Part shown: piece by piece, positions 1 to 8,112 of the stretch | Numbering within the stretch: the first letter of the stretch is position 1 | Layout of the letters: the number at the start of each line of letters is the position of its first letter | From: Ephemerocybe angulata | Taxonomy: Eukaryota > Basidiomycota > Agaricomycetes > Agaricales > Psathyrellaceae | NCBI GenBank assembly: GCA_013368325.1 | Contig: JAACJK010000154.1 | Coordinates: forward strand, 1-14,167 | Direction of reading: 5' to 3' | DNA: 14,167 nt | Translations under genes and position numbers: made by a program | The notes under the pieces: generated by a model | Seen by the model: the letters and a program-made list of their open reading frames with translations, nothing else | What the model was told of the DNA's origin: nothing | The model's database searches: none

Positions 1-1600
1 AAACAAAAATAACTTAGACTATATTGGACCTGTTCCATCAATTGAATTTTTCCCAGATATTACACAGGATGAGTACAATAGTTATGCTTCAAAATTCAAT
101 AATAATTGGATACTTAAAGCTGAAGCTATTAAGTACTGCCAACTGGACTGTATCTCTCTACATGAAGTACTATCAAAGTTCGGCTTATTAATTTGAAATA
201 GATGGAAACTTAATATTTCTAAATATCCGACTATTACTAGTCTAACTTTTGGAATTTATAGGGCACATTTTAAGGCAAATCTTAATATACCTACTCTTGA
301 GAGCACTCTTCAAAAACAAATCAGAACATCTTACACTGGAGGGGCTACTGACATGTATTTGCCTACAAATGTTATACCCGACTCAGTTTCAACGAGAATA
401 ATTTATACTATTATGATGTAAACAGTTTGTATCCTTATATCATGCAAAACGTCGAGGTGCCTATAGGATATCCAATTAGATTTGAAGGTGACCCTACAGG
501 CTACTTTCCGGATAAGCAAGGTTTCTTCTACTGTAAAGTTACGGCTCCTTTAGGCTTGAAACATCCAATTATACAGAAAAAAACTGTTATAAACAGCGTA
601 GAAAGTACTTGCTCGGTCCTGGGAGAATTTTATGCTAACCTTTATTCGGAAGAAATAAAGAATGCTCAGAAATTCGGATACCAGTTTGAAATATTAAGTG
701 GGATATTATTTACTGAAAAGGCAAACATTTTCAAGGATTATATTACAGAACTTTACAGTCTTAGATCCGAGTATAGCAAATCAGACCCTATGAACTTCAT
801 TGCAAAAATATTAATGAATAGCTTATATGGGCGCTTCGGAATGCAGGATCAGTTCAAAAAGAGATTTTGAATAAGACAGTTTTAACCAGTTATTAACCAT
901 CATTAATAAAATACTATAAATAACATCGAATCTATTAATTCCATAGGCCATAGCCATGCACTAGTGACGTTTACTCAAGACCAAACTGATAGAATGTTCG
1001 ATAGCTTGAATATTCATTCTAGTACGAATGTGGCTATCTCTAGTGCTATTTCGGCTATGGGTAGGGTTTTATGAGTAAATTCAAAAATAACGATGACCTG
1101 GAATTATTCTACTCCGATACCGATAGCATAGTAGTAGATAAGGACACGCAACAAATGGGCACTCTAATGCCTGGTATAATCGGTAGTGATATCGGGCAAT
1201 TAAAGTTAGAGCATAATATTAAAAAAGGCTTATTCATAAGCCCCAAGGCATACGTTTTAGAATTAGAAACCGGAAAAATGGTAGTTAAAATTAAGGGTCT
1301 TTCTTCTAAGGTGGCTAATAATACTGGCTATCCTTTAATGATTTCTACGAAATACTAAATAAAGACAGCTCCCTATCTATCCAACAAGATAAATGGGCAA
1401 AAAATAAAGAAGCTGTTAATATTCAAATACTCAGCCATTCTTATAAGGTTCAAATCAACGCGAATAAGCGTAAGTTAGTTTATAATAGTAAAGGATTATT
1501 GATTAATACGATACCTTACATAGTAAAGTCTGAATTATTCACAATTAAGGTTAAAGGCCACGGTCCTAAAACTGAGGTTATAGAATCTATAGTTAATTAA
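1..1600 (+). CDS. dpo: Mitochondrial plasmid-type family B DNA polymerase, C-terminal part (left copy, frameshifted)
   Basis: This is the second half of a protein-primed family B DNA polymerase of the kind carried by fungal linear mitochondrial plasmids. The window edge removes the N-terminus, including Exo I and Exo II. Visible in order are Exo III (YCQLDC, about 136-154), polymerase motif A (DVNSLYPYIM, about 415-445), motif B (KILMNSLYGRFG, about 805-840), motif C (YSDTDS, about 1107-1125) and a KAY motif near 1247. The stop is TAA at 1598-1600. The frame is broken several times, for example by a missing A near 395 just before motif A, and near 867, 905, 1068 and 1330. Most of these sites are intact in the mirror copy. 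A TGA at about 194-196 is present in both copies and is read here as Trp. Because the breaks look like sequencing noise, I do not call it a pseudogene with confidence. Confidence 0.88.
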
Positions 1601-1641
1601 CCCTAACCCCACCCTCTCCTCCTCAGCTTTAATTTGAATAA

Positions 1642-1677
1642 AACTCGCGGGAATTATAAAACTTGCGGGTATTATAA
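1642..1677. repeat. 18-base imperfect tandem repeat, two units
   Basis: Units at 1642-1659 and 1660-1677 both read AACTYGCGGGWATTATAA, differing at two positions. The pair sits just downstream of dpo and is mirrored near 8036-8071. Function is unknown. Confidence 0.6.
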
Positions 1678-1760
1678 AGATTTGTTTAATTATCCTTAAG
1701 GGAAGAGATCGAAATTAGAGAAATGGGATTTAAATGATAGTGAGAGTATTTTAGAGAGTT

Positions 1761-1815
1761 GTTTATTTTTTAAAATAAAAATAAACGGGTAGGTACGGAC
1801 TAAGTCCTGCCCTAC
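1761..1815. terminator. Double hairpin downstream of dpo (left arm)
   Basis: The first hairpin is a perfect stem GTTTATTTTT/AAAAATAAAC with a 6-base loop (1761-1786). The second follows at once: GTAGG (1789-1793) pairs with CCTAC (1811-1815), with an inner GGAC-TAA-GTCC stem. The position about 160 bases after the dpo stop would suit a transcript-end or RNA-stability structure, but that role is inference. It could equally be a mobile double-hairpin element. The mirror copy is near 7903-7955. Confidence 0.4.
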
Positions 1816-2192
1816 ATTTTTTATTTAACAAGGCATATTTAGTCTCATGCTAGTATCTTAACAGGGTCATGTATAAAAGTTTTGAAGATCTTTCATAAAC
1901 GTTTTTGTATTTTTTGACAAAAATTTAATACGTTTTATTTGAAGAAATAAGAATGGCTGGATCTAAAGGTCAATTATTTAGAAATAGCAGTAAAATACAA
2001 ATATGGAGCTATATTACTACTACTAAAAATTATTAAATATTATAATTCTTAATTTAGGCTTCCTCCTAAATAGAGTAAATAATATTTGGGCTATGCCCTA
2101 TATTTAATAATTATGATTCTGATATTGATATTGATATATTTTATATCATATTATTTATATTATTGAGAAGAATCCGGAAGTGAAGTGTATAA

Positions 2193-2230
2193 AGGGTAGG
2201 GATTGACGGTATTAGCGTCAATCTTGCCCT
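2193..2230. repeat. GC-rich hairpin (left arm)
   Basis: GATTGACG and CGTCAATC form a perfect 8-bp stem around a 7-base loop, extended outward by AGGG/CCCT. It is one of very few GC-rich strings in an AT background. Its flanks (GGGTAG ... TGCCCT) resemble those of the hairpin at 1789-1815, suggesting a small family. The mirror copy is 7483-7520. Confidence 0.6.
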
Positions 2231-2715
2231 AAAGATTATAATAGAAAACTATAAGCAATATTTAGTAATTGGACTTAAATAAACAAAATATTTTAAGAAA
2301 TAATATAGGAAATATATTCTAAAAAATTATTAAATGTTCTAATTCAGGCCTAATTTTTTTCAAAAAAAAAAAAAAGCCCAACTATCAATTTTGTATGAAA
2401 AAATTGATAATAGTTATTTTTTTTTAGGACAATAATAATTAAAAATTTCTATCTTTACTTATCCTTATAAATTATATAATATATTAATTTTTTTCCTTTG
2501 ACTTTCCTTCATTAATTCTTTCTATTATTATTTTTTTTTTGTTAAAAATAAAGCTTTTGTCTTAAGATAATAATGTTAGTTTTAGCTATTCTTAAATATA
2601 ATCTCTTTTAAATAAAAAAAAATTAGCCTGTTGATTTTTTTACAGTTATTTTTTTTTTAAAAAAAATAACTGGATTAGTAAGTGATAAAGGGGCTATCAT
2701 TTTTTAAGTCAATGA

Positions 2716-4173
2716 TTAATATAAAGTAATTGAGAACAGATAAATGTAAAGAATCTAATAAAACATTAGGGAATAAACCTAAAATAATAGTAGGAATTAA
2801 TAAAGCTATTAATAAAAAATATTCTCTTCTATTGATATCTTTAACAATTTTTACAAGATGAGGAGAATAATTACCATAAGATAATCTATTATATAAAAAT
2901 ATAGAATATATAGCTGATAATACTATACCAGTAGCTCCTAAACCAGCAATAATAGGATTTTGTTGCCAAATTCCTAATAAAGAAAGTTGTTCACCTAAAA
3001 AATTTAAAGTTAAAGGAATACCAGTATTAGCTAAAGTAAAATAAAGAATAAATAGTAAATACAGGCATATAAGTTGTTAAACCTCTTATATATTTAATAA
3101 TTCTTGTTCCTGTTCTATCATATATTATTCCTCCAACACAAATAAATAAAGCTGGACTAACAAAACCATGAGCAATACTAATAATATTGCTCCTTCAATA
3201 CCTTGTAAAGTATTAGAAAATAAACTAATACAACTACAGCCATATGAGCTACACTACTATAAGCTATTAATCTTTTAGTATCTTGTTGAATTATAGTAGA
3301 AAAACTAGCATAAATTAAAGAATTATAGCAATACTTTGAATTAAAGGACTAAAATAATGAGTGGCATCAGGTAAAATTTGAATTAATATTCTTAAATAAC
3401 CATAAGTTGCTAATTTTAAGATTGTTGCTGCTAATAAGATCGATCCTGCTAAAGGTGAATCACTATGAGCTTTAGGTAACCATATTATAAATGGATATAA
3501 TGGTGTTTTAACTGCAAAAGCTATAAAGAAACCTAACCATAATAATTTTTGACTCTCTAAACTTATTTCAATTAAAGAAATTAATTGGAAATCTGTAGAA
3601 CCTATATAATTATATATCATTAATATACTTAATAACATTGGGTAAACTACCTGCTAATGTATATAAAAAAATAAAAATGCTGATCTAATCTATCCATTCC
3701 ATGACCGAATATTATAATTACTATAAATAATATTGGTAATACACTTTCGAAAAAGATATAAAATAATAATAAATCTAAAGAACAAATGCACATATCTGTA
3801 AATTTCTAATAATAATAAAGAAATTAAAAATAATTTTTGGGTAAGGCTGGTGTTTTCAAGATATTATTATAATTAGATAATATTGCTATAGGACTGATAA
3901 AGGTTGTTAATAATAAAAAATATAAAGATATTCCATCTATTCCAAAATTTAGTTGACAAAATTGTATTTGAGAGAAAGAAATTGAAGTTAGAAATTGATA
4001 TTGTGTAGTATTTGAATCAAATTGATACCATATAAATAAGGAGATAAAAAAATTTAGTATACTCGTTGTTAAAGCTAATTTTTTCATTTGTTGAATACTT
4101 CGAGAGTTGAATCATTCATAGGTAAAATACATAATGAACCTATTATTGGTATTAAAATTAATATTGTTAACAT
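2716..4173 (-). CDS. nad4: NADH dehydrogenase subunit 4 (left copy, frameshifted)
   Basis: nad4 encodes a membrane subunit of respiratory complex I that takes part in proton translocation. The copy runs from ATG at 4173-4171 to TAA at 2718-2716, about the usual fungal length (roughly 485 codons). The frame is good over long pieces, including the FESVLPILF segment with its conserved Glu, AFAVKTPLYPFIIWLPKAH with the conserved Lys, and HSDSPLAGS. It is shifted at several places, for example near 3845-3835, 3650, 3320, 3190 and 3060-3050. At most of these the mirror copy is in frame, so the breaks are probably sequencing errors. All tryptophans I could place use TGG. Confidence 0.93.
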
Positions 4174-4648
4174 TGTTATTTTTATTTATTGTTGTTTATT
4201 TTTTTCACTTTACAGGCCTATTTTTTTGTAAAAAAAATTAGGCCAGCTGTTACTTTTTTTTTTTATTTATATCACTTTTTTAATCTGTTTACTTTTTTAT
4301 CTTTATCTGGAAAAAAGTGATAGATTAAAATTAGTAATAAAAAAAAAAGTTATAAATAAAAAAAGTAATTAAAATATATATTTATTCAGTTCTATGGACT
4401 TACCAGGCTAATTTTGTTTGAATCAATTAAGAGTTATTTTTTTTTTTATCTAAAAACCCTTATCAATTTTTTTTGTTTATTTACAAAAAAATTAATTAGT
4501 AAGTGATAAAAATAAGCCAAGTAAAAAACTGTAGTGATAAAAATTAGCCTGTACTAATCCTAACTTACCCTTATTTTTTTTTGTTTCACCTTAGGCATTA
4601 ATTGTTTGACCTACTTTTTTGTTTTATCTGGCTGATTAAACAAAAGAA
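4174..4648. other. AT-rich hairpin spacer (left arm)
   Basis: No gene is seen. The stretch is built of short inverted repeats: 4215-4244 (GGCC ends around A/T runs) and 4271-4321 (ATCACTTTTT ... AAAAAGTGAT). A further string near 4455-4512 combines AACCCTTATCAATTTTTTT with TTAGTAAGTGATAAA, and its first word recurs at the 5' end of the right dpo (about 10955-10977). Confidence 0.6.
4215..4244. repeat. GGCC-ended AT hairpin (left arm)
   Basis: GGCCTA followed by a T run pairs with an A run followed by TTAGGCC. It is mirrored at about 5452-5482. A member of the dispersed spacer repeat family, just upstream of the nad4 start. Confidence 0.6.
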
Positions 4649-4730
4649 AGAGTTAGAAGGAATGAACCTCAGGTTTTTAAACGATAAAGACTTTGCAGGT
4701 CTTCTACAGAACCATCTGTAAACTTAACCC
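4649..4730 (-). tRNA. tRNA with GCA anticodon (left copy, four bases short)
   Basis: This is the mirror of the tRNA at 4960-5045, with the same anticodon loop CTGCAAA. It lacks one C in the variable arm, one A in the T stem, the G of the T-loop TTCGATT and one T at the T-stem/acceptor junction. The four losses are scattered single bases, fitting lower sequence quality of this arm rather than decay. See the right copy for structure and identity. Confidence 0.8.
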
Positions 4731-4959
4731 TATTATTGACTTTTTTATCTATCACTTTTTTTAACAATAAAAAGTAAACAAATAAAAAAAGTGTTTTTTT
4801 TTGTATTTGTTACAAAAAAAATAACTGAACAAAAAATAAGGGTGTTCAGTTATTTTTTTTGTACAAATACAAAAAAAAATTAAGTAATTATATCACTTTT
4901 TTTATTTGTTTACTTTTTTATTGTTAATAAAAAGTGATAGATAAAAAAAGTCAATAATA
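4731..4959. other. Palindrome centre and flanking AT hairpins
   Basis: The symmetry axis lies at 4831-4843, a 13-base loop reading AAAAAATAAGGGT between AACTGAAC and GTTCAGTT. The right side (4847 to about 4883) is a copy of an element also present at 11378-11414. About 14 bases near 4880-4893 have no counterpart on the left. No gene or clear origin signal is seen. Confidence 0.8.
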
Positions 4960-5045
4960 GGGTTAAGTTTACAGATGGTTCTGTAGAAGACCTGCAAAGT
5001 CTTTACTCGTTTAAAAACCTGAAGGTTCGATTCCTTCTTAACTCT
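4960..5045 (+). tRNA. trnC: tRNA with GCA anticodon (tRNA-Cys by anticodon; type II body)
   Basis: It folds fully: acceptor GGGTTAA/TTAACTC (7 bp with one G-U), D stem TACAG/CTGTA with the loop containing GG, anticodon stem AAGAC/GTCTT with loop CTGCAAA, and T stem GAAGG/CCTTC with loop TTCGATT. The anticodon is GCA, so cysteine by the code. The odd point is a long variable arm of about 17 bases, normal for Leu, Ser or fungal mitochondrial Tyr tRNAs but not for Cys. A tRNA-Tyr (GUA) with one base changed in the anticodon is the main alternative; both arms read GCA. Confident as a tRNA, much less so for the amino acid. Confidence 0.9.
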
Positions 5046-5523
5046 TTCTTTTGTTTAATCAGCCCAGATAAAACAAAAAAGTAGGTCAAATTAATGCCTT
5101 AAGGTTGAAAACAAAAAAAATAAGGGTAAGTTAGGATTAGTACAGGCTAATTTTTATCACTACAGTTTTTTTACTTGGGCTTATTTTTATCACTTACTAA
5201 TTAATTTTTTTTGTAAAATAAACAAAAAAATTGATAAGGGTTTTTAGATAAAAAAAAAAATAACTCTTTAATTGATTCAAACAAAATTAGCCTGGTAAGT
5301 CCATAGAACTGAAAAATATATTATTTTAATTACTTTTTTTATTTATAACTTTTTTTTTATTACTAATTTTAATCTATCACTTTTTTCCAGATAAAGATAA
5401 AAAAGTAAACAGATTAAAAAGTGATATAATAAAAAAAAAAAAGTAACAGCTGGCCTAATTTTTTTTACAAAAAAATAAGGCCTGTAAAGTGAAAAAAATA
5501 AACAACAATAAATAAAAATAACA
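5046..5523. other. AT-rich hairpin spacer (right arm)
   Basis: This is the mirror of 4174-4648, lying between the tRNA and the nad4 start. It consists of A/T runs and short inverted repeats with the words TATCAC, GGCCTAATT and GCCTGTAAAG. No gene and no recognisable promoter sequence is seen, although the nad4 transcript must begin in or before it. Confidence 0.6.
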
Positions 5524-6986
5524 ATGTTAACAATATTAATTTTAATACCAATAATAGGTTCATTATGTATTTTACCTATGAATGATTCAACTCCTCGAAG
5601 TATTCAACAAATGAAAAAATTAGCTTTAACAACGAGTATACTAAATTTTTTTATCTCCTTATTTATATGGTATCAATTTGATTCAAATACTACACAATAT
5701 CAATTTCTAACTTCAATTTCTTTCTCTCAATACAATTTTTGTCAACTAAATTTTGGAATAGATGGAATATCTTTATATTTTTTATTATTAACAACCTTTA
5801 TCAGTCCTATAGCAATATTATCTAATTATAATAATATCTTGAAAACACCAGCCTTACCCATAAAATTATTTTTAATTCTTTATTATTATTAGAAAGTTTA
5901 CAGATATGTGCATTTGTTTCTTTAGATTATTATTATTTTATATCTTTTTCGAAAGTGTATTACCAATATTAATTTATAGTAATTATAATATTCGGTCATG
6001 GAATGGATAGATTTAGATCAGCATTTTTATTTTTTTTATATACATTAGCAGGTAGTTTACCAATGTTATTAAGTATATTAATGATATATAATTATATAGG
6101 TTCTACAGATTTCCAATTAATTTCTTTAATGAAATAAGTTTAGAGAGTCCAAAATTATTATGGTTAGGTTTCTTTATAGCTTTTGCAGTTAAAACACCAT
6201 TATATCCATTTATAATATGGTTACCTAAAGCTCATAGTGATTCACCTTTAGCAGGATCGATCTTATTAGCAGCAACAATCTTAAAATTAGCAACTTATGG
6301 TTATTTAAGAATATTAATTCAAATTTTACCTGATGCCACTCATTATTTAGTCCTTTAATTCAAAGTATTGCTATAATTTCTTTAATTTATGCTAGTTTTT
6401 CTACTATAATTCAACAAGATACTAAAAGATTAATAGCTTATAGTAGTGTAGCTCATATGGCTGTAGTTGTATTAGGTTTATTTTCTAATACTTTACAAGG
6501 TATTGAAGGAGCAATATTATTAGGTATTGCTCATGGTTTTGTTAGTCCAGCTTATTTATTTGTGTTGGAGGAATAATATATGATAGAACAGGAACAAGAA
6601 TTATTAAATATATAAGAGGTTTAACAACTTATATGCCTGTATTTACTTTTTATTCTTTATTTTTACTTTAGCTAATACTGGTATTCCTTTAACTTTAAAT
6701 TTTTTAGGTGAACAACTTTCTTTATTAGGAATTTGGCAACAAAATCCTATTATTGCTGGTTTAGGAGCTACTGGTATAGTATTATCAGCTATATATTCTA
6801 TATTTTTATATAATAGATTATCTTATGGTAATTATTCTCCTCATCTTGTAAAAATTGTTAAAGATATCAATAGAAGGAATATTTTTTATTAATAGCTTTA
6901 TTAATTCCTACTATTATTTTAGGTTTATTCCCTAATGTTTATTAGATTCTTTACATTTATCTGTTTCTCAATTACTTTATATTTAA
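5524..6986 (+). CDS. nad4: NADH dehydrogenase subunit 4 (right copy, frameshifted)
   Basis: This is the complex I membrane subunit of the antiporter-like family (proton-translocating core). It runs from ATG at 5524 (MLTILILIPIIGSLCILPM) to TAA at 6984-6986, about 487 codons allowing for indels, the usual fungal length. The first 115 or so residues are intact and contain NFGIDGISLYF, typical of nad4. Later landmarks are GHGMDR (about 5996), TLAGSLPML (about 6045), VKTPLYPFIIWLPKAHSDSP (about 6188-6245, conserved Lys and His region) and QQDTKRLIAYSSVAHM (about 6413-6460). Frameshifts lie near 5865, 5925, 5970, 6130, 6345, 6560, 6660, 6885 and 6940, mostly sites where the left copy is intact. 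It converges with dpo across 1.1 kb. Confidence 0.95.
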
Positions 6987-8112
6987 TCATTGACTTAAAA
7001 AAGTGATAGCCCCTTTATCACTTACTAATCCAGTTATTTTTTTTAAAAAAAAAATAACTGTAAAAAAAGTCAACAGGCTAATTTTTTTTTTTATTTAAAA
7101 GAGATTATATTTAAGAATAGCTAAAACTAACATTATTATCTTAAGACAAAAGCTTTATTTTTTTAACAAAAAAAAAATAAGTAATGAAAGGAATTAATGA
7201 AGGAAAGTCAAAGGAAAAAAATTAATATATTATATAATTTTATAAGGATAAGTAAAGATAGAAATTTTTAATTATTATTGTCCTAAAAAAAAATAACTAT
7301 TATCAATTTTTTTCATACAAAATTGATTAGTTGGGCTTATTTTTTTTTTTTTGAAAAAAATTAGGCCTGAATTAGAACATTTAATAATTTTTAGAATATA
7401 TTTCCTATATTATTTCTTAAAATATTTTGTTATTTAAGTCCAATTACTAAATATTGCTTATAGTTTTCTATTATAATCTTTTAGGGCAAGATTGACGCTA
7501 ATACCGTCAATCCCTACCCTTTATACACTTCACTTCCGGATTCTTCTCAATAATATAAATAATATGATATAAAATATATCAATATCAATATCAGAATCAT
7601 AATTATTAAATATAGGGCATAGCCCAAATATTATTTACTCTATTTAGGAGGAAGCCTAAATTAAGAATTATAATATTTAATAATTTTTAGTAGTAGTAAT
7701 ATAGCTCCATATTTGTATTTTACTGCTATTTTCTAAATAATTGACCTTTAGATCCAGCCATTCTTATTTCTTCAAAATAAAACGTATTAAATTTTTGTCA
7801 AAAAATACAAAAAACGTTTATGAAAGATCTTCAAAACTTTTATACATGACCCTGTTAAGATACTAGCATGAGACTAAATATGCCTTGTTAAATAAAAAAT
7901 GTAGGGCAGGACTTAGTCCGTACCTACCCGTTTATTTTTATTTTAAAAAATAAACAACTCTCTAAAATACTCTCACTATCATTTAAATCCCATTTCTCTA
8001 ATTCGATCTCTTCCCTAAGGATAATTAAACAAATCTTTATAATACCCGCAAGTTTTATAATTCCCGCGAGTTTTATTCAAATTAAAGCTGAGGAGGAGAG
8101 GGTGGGTTAGGG
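6987..8112. other. Spacer between nad4 and dpo (right arm)
   Basis: This is the mirror of 1601-2715 and lies between two convergent genes. It opens with short hairpins (CAGTTATTTTTT with its inverse at about 7030-7061) and A/T-run elements to about 7380. It then holds GC-rich hairpins at 7483-7520, about 7614-7625 and about 7900-7925, the AT stem at about 7930-7955, and the tandem pair near 8036-8071. No convincing coding frame is seen. Confidence 0.7.
7483..7520. repeat. GC-rich hairpin (right arm)
   Basis: This mirrors 2193-2230 base for base: stem GATTGACG/CGTCAATC with outer AGGG/CCCT. Perfect preservation between otherwise noisy arms shows no indel happened to fall here; it is not proof of function. 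Confidence 0.6.

Larger units (their letters stand above)
1601..2715. other. Spacer between dpo and nad4 (left arm)
   Basis: No convincing gene is seen here. The first part is mixed-composition sequence with a CCCTAACCCC string right after the dpo stop and an 18-base imperfect tandem pair at 1642-1677. A perfect AT stem (10 bp, loop of 6) lies at 1761-1786, followed by GC-rich hairpins at 1789-1815, 2088-2098 and 2193-2230. From about 2340 it becomes A/T runs punctuated by short hairpin repeats. A 27-codon open frame at 1953-2036 is not preserved in the mirror copy. Confidence 0.7.
1..4830 (+). repeat. Left arm of giant inverted repeat
   Basis: This arm is the reverse complement of 4844-9716. 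The match can be followed from the first base of the window (position 1 pairs with about 9716) to AACTGAAC at 4823-4830, which pairs with GTTCAGTT at 4844-4851. It carries a partial dpo, nad4 and a tRNA. It is 4830 bases long against 4873 in the other arm. Nearly all differences seen by eye are one-base indels, many in A/T runs, plus one block of about 14 bases near the centre that is missing here. The arm may continue beyond the window start; that cannot be seen. Confidence 0.97.

Noticed and set aside
1953..2036. 27-codon open frame with ATG (starting MAGSKGQLF) in the dpo-nad4 spacer
   Set aside because: The mirror copy has one more A and stops after about 11 codons. It has no recognised similarity and lies in non-coding-like sequence.
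4831..4843. A replication origin or hairpin telomere at the palindrome loop
   Set aside because: No origin motif can be recognised, and the loop may simply be the foldback junction. Sequence alone cannot support it.
4600..5110. Further tRNAs in the AT-rich stretches beside the GCA tRNA
   Set aside because: No additional T-loop (TTCRA) with flanking stems or cloverleaf could be built.
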